Part shown: positions 32,813-45,567 of the stretch, in pieces
Position numbering within the stretch: position 1 is the first letter of the stretch
How the letters are laid out: every line of letters begins with the position of its first letter
Program-made: the position numbers and the translations under genes
Origin: Arachnopeziza araneosa
Lineage: Eukaryota; Ascomycota; Leotiomycetes; Helotiales; Arachnopezizaceae
DNA length: 64,000 bases
Reading direction: 5' to 3'
Assembly (NCBI GenBank): GCA_003988855.1
Contig: QYAI01000003.1
Span: 558,001-622,000, forward strand
The notes under the pieces: generated by a model
Databases searched by the model: none
What the model saw: the letters and a program-made list of their open reading frames with translations, nothing else
Told to the model about the DNA's origin: nothing

Positions 32813-35800
32813 GGCCGAGAGCGAAGAGTTTTTCTGAGGATGTGAAAGGGACTGCGGGGGTCTCGACGAGACTTATTCCCACACGACGAGGCGCGCGATT
32901 CGTGTTTCTAAACAGCGGACAGGCGTTGGAGGACGCGGCTGGAATGTTTTGTATCAACGCTTTGTGCTGCGCGAGCCGGAGGAGAGAAACACGGTCATAA
33001 ACCCATTGCCAGAATGTCAAGACCAAAAGCAAGACGCAGAAGTCGCGAGACGCCAAAAACGAGCGAGTGGGAAGTGGTGGGACTGGGGAGGAGCACGATG
33101 GAGATGGGAGATGGGAGAGGGAGTAAGAGATATGGCCGTGACTAAGAAGCGCAGCAGCAGTGGTCCCCCATATATCGGGGTCAGGACAAGCCATCCAGAG
33201 AATGGGCTGGGGGGGACCAGCGGAGCGGACCAGCATTTCCTGATGCGACAAGTGACCAGGGCAGTTTGTTCTGGGAGTGGAAGGAGAGGGCCCCAGATGG
33301 TTGAACGTCTGGCCGATGCGCGATCTCGGGGCGTGATTGGGGCGCCGATGCCCTGGGGAGCTGGTCGGACGTGAAGACGCAGAAGGAAACAGCCCCCCCA
33401 GCCCCAGGCGAGTCCCAGGGGCTGACGATGGATGATGTTAGCGTGGTTGCTTGCGCCTCGTCAAACTTTTTCTTCGCGAGGCACCAAGGAGCGCCCGAAG
33501 AGCAACTGCGGCTGCAACTGCAATTGCAACAACATCAACAACGACGACGACAACAACAACGACAACGACAACAACAACAACAGCAGACACCGAAAGACTC
33601 CGCTTCTCCCCGCATGCACCACACCGCCGAGCAGCATTCAGGTACGACGAGCCACCACGGCGATCTCGCGGACGGCGACGCGGTGCAACGCGCACATCAT
33701 TGGCCCACAGGTACGGGCACTGGACCAGGGCACTCTAGACTCCTTAGAGCAAGTCGACAGACGACTGGCAGACGAGAGGAGCCTCCACTGCTCTGCTGAT
33801 TGGCCGACTCCCATCTCACCATCGTGATTCGATGCACACCGGGCCACCGACGACATGATGGTCGCGGGTAATCTCCAATGACTTCCCAGATCAATGCGAG
33901 GAATTCACCGCTTCCACTCTCCTGCCGTGAGTCTCCTCCGCTGCTCCCAGATGATATCAGCCGCCCGGTCGACATGGCACTGACCAAATGGGACCTTGGT
34001 GTCCAGATCAATGTCCCCAATTCACGTGTGGCCATGGGTTCAGAGTTTAACCTGCCCGCCGTTGACCCTTTCCGTGGCGTTGAACAAACGGCAGACAAAG
34101 TGTCCCGCGGTTGCATGTCGCCCAAAAAAGATGCGGGAGAACGTCGCTACCAAACTTCTTTTTCTTTTTCCTGGCAGAGGCATGAATTGCCGGCGTTGAC
34201 GACGCATATCTCACTGTAACACACAGAGGCAGTCCAGACGGATCACGGGAGCTCCGGTTGAATGCTTCTGGGGGATTCTTGATTACTGGCCAACGAGAGT
34301 CCCACCCTAAGCGCAGTCAAAACCCTTTCTCCCCAGGAGATCTGCTCCTCGGCTCTTGATTGGCCCACGCTCAACCTCTCACGCTTTCGAAGGCCCCTCG
34401 CGAGTTTGAGTGGCTCCAAGGCCAACCAACCTCTTCTGACCGAAGATCCTCTCGAGACTTTGCTTCAATGGCACGAATCACCACATCTCACAGTGCCTAT
34501 AGCATGAGAAGACGAGCCCTTCCTAGCATTGCCCTCAAGCGTCAAGCTGCATTTCCACCCGAATCTTCACCTCGCGGCATTGCCGTTGCTGGTCACCCGC
34601 CACAGTACTTGACCGTGGCGCATGGGGTGGCTGTGTTTCACCACAGCTTCTAGGGTCGTGGGAGGCTTGAACGGGAGACGACACGATCCCCAACATCGCG
34701 CCATCTGCAACATTTGACGAAATTCAACCAAGCGGCACGGCTAGAGTGTTCTGGTTTGGCGAGAACCAGTCCGGACTGCAGGAGCCCTTTTTGATCGGCA
34801 TCTCTTGTTGGATTCATTTGGCACTGTTAAAGCCTATCGGATATCAGCATCGCGTTCATATGTGATGGGGCTCTTGTTTGGCCCAAGTCTCTGGCTACGG
34901 CGGCAAATGTTTAGGACTGCATTACGGACGTACGTACCTGAGGCGAGTTCACAACTTGCTTCAATTAGTGTCCTGGAATCACTTCGGAACGCGACGAGGT
35001 CATTTCTGGAAATGATAGCTTTAAGTCTCCATACCCTCTGTTTCCGAACAAGACCTACCCTGTGCGACCGCAAGACGTCGTTCAGACGCTAAACGAGAGA
35101 CCCAATCCGAGATTGATATCCTTCAAGGAGATATCTCGCCCCTGAAGAACCAAAGACAGCAGAGTCTCCCTAGCCTCTTGATAACTACCGAATCTGCCCA
35201 CAGTGCTCTCGAAGAGGCTGATGCATCCGATACGATTCCTCAAATCTTACCTCCCCACAATCACTTCCCCCAGTGGCGCTGTGAAACAAGAGTGGCGCGT
35301 ATTCGAGCCCCATTAAAGGCAGTTAGGAATTCAATTGGGCTTCAGGCATCATCTCAAACTTAGTCGTCGTCTTTGGGTTTCATTTATCAACCTATAGAAC
35401 ATACCTTCAGCCCCAGATTTGCGACTGTTCTCTACACTCCTCACAATGTTCAGGAAAGCAGTTGTTGACGAAGGGTTGAACAATTCTTACTCTCAACGAA
35501 ACGTCAGAACTCACCTACTAGAACTGTGATGATACAGCTAAGAAATGTTCAAGATGGCGGTGATACACGCAAGCCTGCCTTAAGTGCAACATTGGCAAAC
35601 GTGAGATGCTCCTCCTCTCCCGATCATACACAAGAGACAATCAGTCAAACATCAATATGGCTGTAGCCAAGCAAGCTACACTCGGGAGCAATAGGATGAC
35701 CCGAAATCTACCCACAAGCGAGGTTTGTAGCTTGGATTTCCGCTAACAGTACTGAGAGTATCGTGCTTTAGTAAACCCGAAGCCTCCAAGACATATCAAC

Positions 35801-38800
35801 GGTTGAGACTGAGTCATGGCTAAAGCCCTAGCTGAGGCTGACGTACCATTAAAGCTATGCAACGGAATGCGACTCCCTACCTTCCTCGGGTACAACATCA
35901 GAGGCGGACTATGCATGTGTATGCAGTCATCCGAAATAGATAAACGGTCACTGCCAGCATTCGTGGTTCCTGAGCCCATTGCCGAAGATCACTTTGAGAC
36001 CTATCACTATAGAGAGGTAGAGGTAGATGTGATTGGGCTGGTAAGAGTTCAGGTTCTGATTCTTCAACTGTTCCAGAATCCTTCCCCGTATGTTGGTGGT
36101 GATGGTAGTATATCGGTAGATGTAGTCTACATTTGAGACGGTTAGAATGACGGTCCTCCTGGCACCGTCCAATATTGCAGTTCCGGCCTGCGCAGATTAG
36201 ACCCGACGATAAGGCCACCGTTTCCCCTGATCTACTGTGCAGACCGGATGATTTATTCACTCTAATCTGCGTGTCCACGCGCCAAAAAATTCTATTCTCG
36301 GGGTTACTGTGGAAAGCAGACCCCTTCCGGGGTTTGCGCACGATCTTCAACAACCCATGTGCCTGACCAAAGAGCCCTGGAGACTCTACGCTTCTCTTCT
36401 CATAGACCTCAGCCAAGCACGAACAGAATTTGGAGGCTTTTGGGTTCCGACAAGCATGAGCCAAGTGGCGGGTGGACGAAGCAGGCCTTCCGTCCCGTCA
36501 TTCTCTCTTCGTCCCGCTTAAGAAGGTGATCGCGACCCCAAAATGCTTGCGCCGAAGTGGCTTTTCTTCGTCGCCGAGAATCTTTGCCCTCCATCGTCTT
36601 CGGCATCAACAGGGCAGGCAGCATGGTGGTGGGGTTTGGTTTGGTATGGTAAGACGTCAGCTCATTTGTTTATCCGTGATGGAATTTTCACCTCCTGCAA
36701 GCGCATGGAAGAAATGAGACTGCATTGCATGGCTTCTTCGAAGGCCCCGCTGGGGCCTGGCTGTCTTAACTTCAAACGCGACTTGATATCTTCCAGCCTT
36801 CTAGAAGGCCCAGGAATAGTATCGCAATCTCACAAATCCCAGGGTCGGCTGCTGGTTAGAAGCGTGAGCTGGGCATTGGTCCGCTTGGGTGATGTCTCAA
36901 GGGCGCTCTGTTGGGTTCGTTTCTGATTTCGAAGGATCTCAAACAGCCCTCTGCTCCCTGCAAATGCAGCAACGTTGTAGCGCATCATCGCACCGCTGCC
37001 GCTCCTGCATGTCCCTCCGGGCCACTGGAGTTGGGGAAATTGCAAACGTCGCCTTGCTTGAACTTTTGGTGCTGCGTCGGCCGCCCCAATGCTTCAGACT
37101 CCAAGGAACAAAAACCCATAGCCTGATCACCTCAATGCGGTGGCAGGTATATGAGAATCAATGCTAAGTTGCCATGGCTCTCATCTTTCTCCGAGCTTAT
37201 ATACCGCACCACCCTTTCCGACGGATCATCCCTCCCGACGGTCTCCGCAAATTGCTCCCCTGCTCTCATCTCATTATTACCTGCGCCTGGGATAAGTCTT
37301 CCATTATCGCCCGTTCTATGTAGGGGAATCATGCGACCTTCAGGCCAACGGTCCCCGGTTCTAGGACCCGAGTTGCCGAACCCCAAACTTCGAGTTTGGT
37401 ATGTTGATCATGGTACGTTATGGTTGTACTACCATCGCAGCTTGCTTCAGAACCACGAAGTTTCTGCTCCGAAGGGGTTCCAAACCAGGATGGCAGGTCC
37501 CAGCCGCAGTCAGGCAATGACGCAAGGAGAACGTGATGGATGCCCTTGCATTCTCTAGGCAATGCAATCCGTCGTATTCAAGCATGTTTTGATCGCGGTG
37601 GATGCATGAGCCCGGACAAGACGACATTTTCCAATGCCCAGCTAGTTCAGAGGCATTGAACTTGGTAGGCTCCAGTGCAAGCAGGAGTCCCCTGTGCGTC
37701 GCCAACCACCTAATGGCCCGTTTTGTGTCACTGATGCTTCGAGCACTCGTGCAGGAGTCGTATGTGTTGAATCTGCCCTCTCCAGATAATTTAATTGGCG
37801 CTTTACGGACCACCAAGATTGAACGGAAGACATAAACTGGTTTGAGGCTTAATCCTCCTCCTTCTCACCGCTCAACTGGGTTTCCAAATCCACACAAGTT
37901 ACCAACCCTCCTTCCTTTTCCGCAAGCACTTCTTCGCCTTTGGTCATGGCGTCTGCACGTAAGCGTGAGCTTGATCCATGATATGACTTATAGTATCTAC
38001 GAGATCAACTCTAATTCCATTGTATCGGTAGCGAAAGAGATACGAGGGAAGGTGACTGTGACCACACATCTAACGAGACCCGCCTGCCGCCATCAGGTCA
38101 CCTCTTATTGAGCAGTTGGTAGTATCATGCACTACTCCAAGTGCTTAGGCAACCCAGATCTGGCCATTTGATATGCTGTTGATATCACACAGTCTTTTCT
38201 TAGAACACTCTGCGCCGCGAAATTGCGGATTTATTGTTTGTATTTGCCTCGGACGGTTTTTGAGCACCTCAACGTCTCCCCAATCAAACGATAAAACCTC
38301 CTTTCTAGCTGAGCAAACCACGTAGCTTTTGAAGAACATACGATCCGCACAATTCTATGAGAGCTTCCCGATCTTTCAACTACATGGCGCTTTCTTCTTT
38401 CTTTACACTGAAACCCAAGGTTGACACCGTGTTATGAGCAGCCATTGAGCCTCGTAGATGAGCTATCTCACTCCAATTCCAGAGATGTAGAATTTGATGG
38501 TTCCGTGAAAGATTGAAGAGGATACTTGTCAGGAAACCCAGGATGTTAATGTGTCTACTAGTGCAATTGTAGCGCCTCTCGAGGTGTAGAAGGCCCGAGG
38601 CAAGCCCCCCTTTTACCGCTCAGAGTCGAAATGTTCCTCCTTAGCCAAACCCAGTCTCGTGCCAGTGGTTAAAGTCGACAAATTGAAAGCGAAAGCCAAT
38701 TAGACAAGATACAAAATCACTCAACACATTGCCTCCTGGAAAATGGAGATAGAGAGGTTGTCGGATGCTTGGTGGCGGATTGTCAAAGAGAGTTAGTCAG

Positions 38801-39058
38801 CCTAGCTACTCAAAGGCATTGCGAGGTGACGAATGAGACAGAGAAATATCTTAACTTATCCTAAGAGCAGGAATTTGGTGCTGAAGAGCCACCTCAGCTA
38901 ATTCATTTCAAGGCGTTGAAGGGAGGCGCGAGTCCTAATGGTCGCTTAATGCCCCTACTCCATCACGAACGATATATACAAGTCTTGGCAAAAAATGCAA
39001 GGGCTAAGAAAGGGTTTTCTCAGTAGATTGACGGGTCCCAGAACTGTGGTATCACACA
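32813..39058. other. 6.2-kb region without a recognisable gene
   Basis: Upstream of the receptor gene and downstream of the channel gene. Six-frame reading gives only short frames with no domain or family likeness. The base composition is ordinary (not strongly AT-rich), so it does not look like typical mutated repeat (RIP) DNA. It contains a CAA/GAC-rich simple repeat near 33515-33583 and a lone CACGTG at 34023. A long promoter or leader of the receptor, a long non-coding RNA or a lineage-specific gene with many short exons remain possible. Confidence 0.5.
33515..33583. repeat. CAA/GAC-rich simple repeat
   Basis: An interrupted trinucleotide tract (CAACAACATCAACAACGACGACGACAAC...) about 70 nt long. 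It gives poly-Gln, poly-Asn or poly-Thr runs in the three forward frames, which explains the ORFs seen there. Confidence 0.85.
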
Positions 39059-42008
39059 CTACCCTTCGTCCTGGGGGGTGCCGGTCGTGTCTAGGTCTGT
39101 CATGGGTCCTAGATCTTCATCATTCGCACTGCCGTCCCTTCTCAGGCCACCATCGAGCTCGTTCCATAACTTTCCTAACAACTCTTCAATACGACTTGTG
39201 GCCTGCTCCAAGGCCTCAAGGCGACTTAATACTTCGGGACTTTTATCATCAAGGCTTTCTCCTTGTAGCAATTCTTTTAATTGCTCGGGGATATTCGGAA
39301 AATGAAGAACCGAGTCTCTCCTCATCTTCGCCATTTCCTTTTTATTCTTCTTCGCTGTAGCCTCGCCGAACTCCCTCGCGAATGCGTCCGGTTCGAGGAG
39401 GTTTCTCCCTAGTTCATCTCCGCTGGATATTTCATCCTCGACAGACCGAGGAGGTTCTGATTCAAAAACGGCTTGGATGTCCCCGTGAACCGAGAATCCG
39501 CGGGAGAGATTCCAAAGACCAGCACGACTGCTGGGTTTTGGCACCTGTTCTCTTTTGCGTTGGTGTTCTTCTCCGCTCCATAACGTACGTCGCTCGATGA
39601 TATTTATGAAGAGTAAAAGCGGAGCATTGATGATTCGAACAGCTACAACGTTGGTTTTGTGAAACCAACGTGGTGTGAGAACGAGCTTCAGAGGCAGCAG
39701 TATAAAAACAGCCATGAGATTTGTTGGTGGGAAAAATGCAAAAATTGCACTGAACTGTCATCAGCATGTTCAACAAAAACAATAAGAAAGAACAAGGCTA
39801 TGAAAGGTGTTGGCTTACTCTGACTTGACACCCTCTAGTGTCAAAACAGCTCTTCTGAAATGACGCTCGGCTGCCGTATTTTTCTCGATGTTTGAAAACG
39901 TCGTACTTAGCATCGATACCAAAATGGTGAGGAAAAGTGTATTTCCTAAAAATGCGAATGCTATCATGAGCATTGGACCACTGTCAAGAAGTAAGTTTTG
40001 TGTGGGCAGCCCACATTAGTGAGGTTAGAGCAAGTTACTTACAGGAGCCAGTGAAATTCAACAGAGCGTTGAATTCCTGTTCCATCCAGGCCGAACCTAA
40101 ACAATATTAGAAAATTTAGCAACATAATAGAAAGGTTCATATTTCATAGCGAGCGACTCTTACCAAATCCAAATCATCCATTTCGAAATCATTACCGATC
40201 CGATATCGCCATCACTTAACCAAGTCATCGATATAAGAAAACCAACGAAGCACCAGACCGATAGCGCCGTTAGTACCATGAAGTCTCTTAACATTGCTCG
40301 AAGCGATAAGAAAAGTACGTTCTCCGACATCAGATTGAATGCAAGTCGAGGAACGAGGAAAACGCTCGCGAGAGCCAAAAAATCCGTGCTTAGTCGAGCC
40401 CATTCGAGATCGTCAGTCCTCCATGAATATAGGCGAATAAAAAAATATATCAAGAAGACCGAAGAGAAGCCAACGTCGAGAAATGACCAAAGGTTTTGGG
40501 TGTACACATTCCATCTAAAATCCATTAGTTTTAAATCCCAACAGTAGACCTTGGATCGTACCCGTGTTCAAGGATTGTAGCCTAGATCCACACAATTACT
40601 ATCAGAGCCTTTCAGGGGCTTTTCGGGATACTTACTACCTGATCTAAAATCCACCCAAGTGTGCTACGGCCAAAAGTTAGCAGTCTCTAGCAGATTGTAT
40701 ATTTGGAGAGAAGTTTCGGTCACCGGAATCCGGCTGTAATGAAGGTGTGGTTTGATGTGTACTCTCCTTCTTAGGAAGTAGCTAAAAAGCTGACAAACCA
40801 AGGGGAATCTTACAAAACAATAAAGAATACTTCATAGCCGTGGGCCCCGTGATGGAGGGGCTCTCGAGACACCATGACGAGAACATAGAGGATGAGAAGG
40901 ACCAAGAATTGAATCACTTCCACCAGGTTTCTCCATTTTGGCACAATTAAACGGTATTGATTGAAGAGAGGTATCTTTGGGTGGTCCGCGCGATACAATG
41001 AGATTGCTCTCTTCTTATGGTGATCTTTATGAAGACTTTGTTAGCACTCGTCTATCCTTTCATCTCTCAATTCACAGTTTTATGGGGACAGCTCACCTGG
41101 AAGCACATCGATCCAACTGTTGGGTGAATATATCACCCTCCCCTCATAAATTGCGTTCACAACTAATTGGCAAGCGGACGAGCTTAGGAAAAGCTTGCTC
41201 TCAGAAATTACAGCAATCTCAAGAGCAGGAAGCCTTCGCTTTGCACCATTTCCTGTCTGAAAGGTGAGAGGTAAATGACTGCTGTCTTCTAAAACTTCCG
41301 GAGGCGCCCCTTGAAACGGGTCGAACCCCTCTACAAGGATCTGAGAAAGAAGAAGCAGACCCTGAGGTCCTAGATTGTCTTCGTGAAAGCGCCTCAGGAT
41401 TCGATTCGCAACTAGTTCGCATAAAAGAGCCCGACTTGTGCTCACACTTTGTTGATGAGCTCCAGACTGGAGTTTCTGGAAATGAGTTCTATTGACCAAT
41501 AAACAGTAGACTGTTGATAATTAGCTTCACCCGCAACAAGGACAGGATCGAGGAAGTCGAATCATGTGATTCCATACATTCCAAGTACCTAGGCAGGTAG
41601 GATTTGGGAACTACACACCCATTGAGACATCTTTTGCCTCATACAGCTTGTCGACTAGCGGCCTGACAACAGATACATTCATGCGAGGGTCTCTCAGTTG
41701 CTCAATGCTGTACGGATCATCTGTTTACGATGTGGTTAGTTGAATGGGCGAGAAGGCAAAACTTAAATGACGACATGAGAGGAATTGAGAATCAATATGA
41801 CCAAGCGAATAATGCAAATACCTATTGCAGCAACAATCAAAGACTGCACTTTGTGTATAGTAGCATAGACTGGTAGATGGGCATGTGGATGACATATATC
41901 ATGCACGGAATTGTATCCATCGTTCTGGTCCTCCGGGTCAACTGGGAGCAGTCTCTGAGTCTCTTGGCTCCTGGTATCATTAGGTTGAAAACTCGACTGT
42001 TGGCCCAT
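39059..42008 (-). CDS. YVC1: TRP-type vacuolar calcium channel, YVC1 family
   Basis: Yvc1 releases Ca2+ from the fungal vacuole in response to stretch and osmotic shock. Ten exons (42008-41822, 41720-41619, 41510-41097, 41024-40814, 40663-40639, 40581-40562, 40514-40164, 40096-40043, 39980-39819, 39749-39059) join in phase to 738 residues. Two exons are tiny (25 and 20 nt). Family landmarks are NRTHFQKLQSG and GPQGLLLLSQILVEGFDPFQGAP in the N-terminal region, LFNQYRLIVPKWRNLVEV before the first span, WNVYTQNLWSFLDVGF, and the pore-like WIWFGLDGTGIQRS near residues 434-447. A hydrophobic S6 follows, then an acidic tail. The start MGQQSSFQPND was chosen as the first ATG before the family sequence. 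The acceptor of exon 4 (ATAAAG/ATCACC) was chosen because it restores the DHHKKRAISLYR reading. Confidence 0.92.
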
Positions 42009-42173
42009 TTTGCCGTAAGGCAAGATGCCTGAACACTGTCCTTCTGGGCTAAGCAAGGCACTGGGACGTTTGATGTCGTTATGTTCGTCAGCACACAAGA
42101 TAGGCCAACACTGTTCTGATAAGAAGCGATATGAAGCAGCCAGGGATTGGGAAAAAGAAAATACTGGTGTGAT

Positions 42174-42179
42174 CACGTG
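42174..42179. promoter_or_regulatory. E-box CACGTG upstream of YVC1
   Basis: The motif GATCACGTGC is 166 bp before the YVC1 start codon, in the 264-bp gap between YVC1 and the 3' end of the GTPase gene. It is one of several similarly placed E-boxes in this window. Confidence 0.4.
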
Positions 42180-42272
42180 CCTTTGGTGGTGGATCACCAC
42201 CAGTATATCATTCTTTCATTTGCCTTAAAGGTCAAGTTTTGGATTCTTACAGCAGCTTATTTCTAGTTCAAA

Positions 42273-45037
42273 TCAATCTACAACCTCCACGACCTTACCA
42301 ACGAAACCTTCTAGGCCTGCAAGACCTTTCTCCCCTCTTTCGGATCCAGAATATAAACCATGCCCTCCACCTGGCATGACGAGCACAGGAGATCCAAGCT
42401 CTACCCATTCCGAAGTTGTTAGAAATTCAAACGACACCCATGTATCTCCATCAAAGCCAAATATGACCGGCTCTTCCTCTCCTTCTTCTTCTCCCTTATC
42501 CAAGCCGTTGTGCAAATCAAACATATCATCAGGTTCGGAACCGATAGTAGCAGCTTCTTCGTAAGGGATCAATTTCAGAACACGAGCCGTTGCTCGTATG
42601 CTGGCAATGTAGACAACAACCAAACTACCAGGAGTCACAGAATTGATATCGCTATCCGCGAACGACGCCATGAATCCACTCGCGGCTTGCAAAGTGACGG
42701 CCGTCATATGATGATTTGGAATTGCAACAACCTGTCCTTTTCGGATTCGTGGAGGACTGTACGGCATATTTTCAAATGGCGTGTTGGACGTTTCTTCTTC
42801 GGGCAGATTTAGCACGATGCCAATGGTGCCAACTTGGCCAGCCTTTAAGGTACTGACTGGAAGTCGTAGATTCCGAATACTGATAATACTGGCGCCAAGA
42901 AATTCGCTTTTGCTAGACGACGTCCTCGAGGAGCTGGTCAGCTTTGGGCCTGATATAGGAGATAGCGAAGCTCCATAACTGTGAGGAGATGACTGTAGAT
43001 CGGGATCAGCTGGAAATGGCCCAATTACTACATGATCAGATATTGATAATTCTCCAAATCGAAGTCGACCAGATATCACAACTCCCACATCCCCAGATAT
43101 TTCGCTAGGCTGGCGCGAAGCTGGGAGAGAAAATATGTCTTCGATATGAAAGAGAGCGTACGGTTGCTCCGGATTCAATGCAGGTCCGGTCAAATCCAAA
43201 GGAGCTGGCGTCGCTGGTAAAGGAATATTTTTCAAGAGAGCATGCAAAGATCGAATACCGGTGCCTTTAACAGCGCTGGTGAGTATTATAGGCACAACCG
43301 AAGTGAGGGTTGTCATAGTCTCTACCAATGATCTAATCGCGCTGTCCTCTTCCTGTTCGATAGATATAAGATCAGAGGAACAGATCGTTCTGTCTTGATC
43401 GGAAGGGACAATCAGTCGAGGAAGCCGACCTGCTGCTTTTATTGAAGATAGAACCTGGGATAGAGTCTCCTTTAAATTCGGTTTATCTGCTAGATCAAGC
43501 TTTGTGATAACAATAGCCAGAGGTTTTTCAAGTTTCAAACAGAGCTCCAAATAAGCATTCGCGGGATCGATACCAACGTGGTTTTCTGAATGATCACCAA
43601 CTCCCAAATTGGTCTTTTCCGTGTCACGCGCTGCGGCAATGCAAAGCAAAGTCCAGTGAGGATCCCATCCGACCAAGCCTCGAATAATGGTTCTCCTGTG
43701 CCTTAGGCTTCCAGGTGAGTCAACCGTGAACACCAATCTATCGGCCGATGCATGACAGTCTGTCCACGAAGAGACATTTCCTGAAGCATAATTTCGTACT
43801 TCTAAAGAGCTGTACGCCCAAAGCTCCTGGCCAAGAGAACTAGTCACGCCCGTCGCTATCTCATGGCGGTGTTTCAACAAACTCAGCCTACTCTTGCCTC
43901 TACCATTGTCCAGTATGGAGTGGGACAAGGTGCCGAGCAAACTCGTCTTTCCTGAACCTGAGGGGCCTGCCAAAGTTACTCTTACTTGCTCAGCGAGCTC
44001 TTTATTTTTGAATCGCATGTTGTTGGATTCAGGTCTGGATTGACAGGGGTTTGATTCATCCAGATCGAGAGCCCGTGACTCGGCAGAACTATTACTCTTA
44101 CGACTGGTGCTTAGGTCAGGTAGAACAAGCGCCTCAGCAACATACAAACTTTCCTGGTGGTGAATTGGCTCAGCTTGATCGCTGCCGCATACTGAAGTGT
44201 GTGCTGGGACCACAGCCGACCCACAAGGCTCGTGCCACTCACAATGTCCCACAAAAACCATCCTCAAGACACTCACAATGCATCCTATCTATGCTGTCAG
44301 TTGGAGAACAACACAATTTGATGGGATGCTGATTGGTGATTAGGAGCATTCACGAACCCAGACTACTAGCCATGGCCCGGAGGTTCTTCAGACTTTCTTC
44401 CATTTCATCATTGGTCAATCCAATAAGTCTTCCGTCATCAGAGACACCAATTTCATACAACGCACCCCTCGACTCTTCCAATCCAGCAACTAGTTTTCCT
44501 GGTTTAATCTGAGCTTTTATTGTTTCCGGAAGCTTGGGCAGCACTAGATTAGCAGTGGAGGATGCATGATATGGCGAGCTGCTCTGTAAGCGCCAAAGAA
44601 GCTGAGTAGTTAATTGCTCAAGCCGACGTTGTCGAGACTGGCTTGAAGATGCTAGGGTTGGACCCTTATCCTGAGAGGAATTGTGATCTAGAATTCGATT
44701 TACACGCCGTTGATGCCCGAGACTTAGAGGTCCGGTTGAAGAGCTGCTATCTGCAATGCAAAAAATTAGCTTGCTTGGGTGATATCAAGTAACCACGATC
44801 GAATGGTTGGTTCGTACAATTCCTTCTTGGACGGAGCAATAAATGTAGCTTATATTCTACAGCCCCATCATCTTTTTCTGCTTCTAACTTGGTAAGTCCA
44901 TCAGCTAGAAGTCCTGATAGTGGGATGGGTGAACCGATTTCTGTAGGAAGCGGCGTAGCGGACTTGGGGGTAGTCGTAGGCGTTCGCCACGGACTGGAAA
45001 CCCGAGAAGCTTCGTCGTAAGTGAAGACTGATGCCAT
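42273..45037 (-). CDS. GTPBP1/GTPBP2-like GTP-binding protein
   Basis: A translation-factor-like GTPase related to animal GTPBP1, linked there to mRNA turnover and ribosome function. Three exons (45037-44818, 44750-44358, 44284-42273) give 874 residues. The family signature ALYEIGVSDDGRLIGLTNDEMEESL, then SVLRM...GHCEW, precedes the G domain. G1 is GPSGSGKTS near residue 310, G3 is DSPG instead of the usual DLAGH, and G4 is TKLD. Beta-barrel domain II/III sequences follow (QPYALFHIEDIFSLP; GDVGVVISGRL). The start MASVFTYDEASRVSSPW is the likeliest. An alternative upstream exon 45372-45086 could be joined in frame through a 41-nt intron and would add about 95 residues. Confidence 0.88.
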
Positions 45038-45567
45038 GAGGTAGCTGAACAAAAGTAATGTGTTGTGACAAGCCTTAAGAAACACTTATCCACTGCCGCC
45101 GATGTAAAAGGCCTTTCTTGGCATTCGTGTATATCCGGAGAACCTGAGATAGTCGTAAAAGCATCTTGAAGATTGGGATCTGATATGCTTTGAGAATGAA
45201 CACCAATTGGGAGTTCACGTGAGTTGCTAGGAAGACAACATACTGGTCCGGTTGTGAATCTTGTCGCGAGAATATTTGGTGTTTGTGATTGAACTGGATG
45301 AGTGTAGAAACGGGAGGCTGAAGGCGATATGTAAGAGGGAGTTGGAGTCATTCGGAGTGACTCCACATCCATTGGTGTGGGGTACCTACGGCGATACCTT
45401 ATTCCGGGGGTGCCATTATCTGTCTGCCTCAAGCCCGCTACGCAGGGCTGAGTTGGGCGGCTGAGCTGAAACCTCCTCGAGACAAGTATAACTACAAAGC
45501 AAGTCCTATTCTCTTCCTCTCTTCTCCTCTTCCCTTCCTCTCTCACTTTGCAACATCGTCAACTATC
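45038..45567. promoter_or_regulatory. Divergent promoter of GTPase gene and SEC9
   Basis: 530 bp between divergent starts. It has a TCACGTG E-box at 45215-45221 and a CT-rich stretch (45500-45550) just before SEC9. A long minus-strand frame covers part of it and may be an extra leader exon of the GTPase gene. Confidence 0.45.

Noticed and set aside
32727..33251. 174-codon minus-strand frame covering the receptor start
   Set aside because: It reads the first receptor exon in another frame; the receptor model (32812 start, spliced) has membrane spans and a consistent phase.
33371..33827. Overlapping plus-strand frames with poly-Gln, poly-Asn and poly-Thr
   Set aside because: All three frames are produced by the same CAA/GAC simple repeat; none has flanking protein-like sequence.
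35898..36464. 188-codon minus-strand frame in the gene-free region
   Set aside because: Composition (Arg/Ser/His mix, no hydrophobic pattern or motif), no intron signals and no family likeness; treated as chance.
41025..41096. Alternative YVC1 acceptors at ATAAG/AAGAGAG and AAGAGAG/CAATC
   Set aside because: They break the frame or drop residues; the earlier acceptor ATAAAG/ATCACC restores DHHKKRAISLYR, which fits the family.
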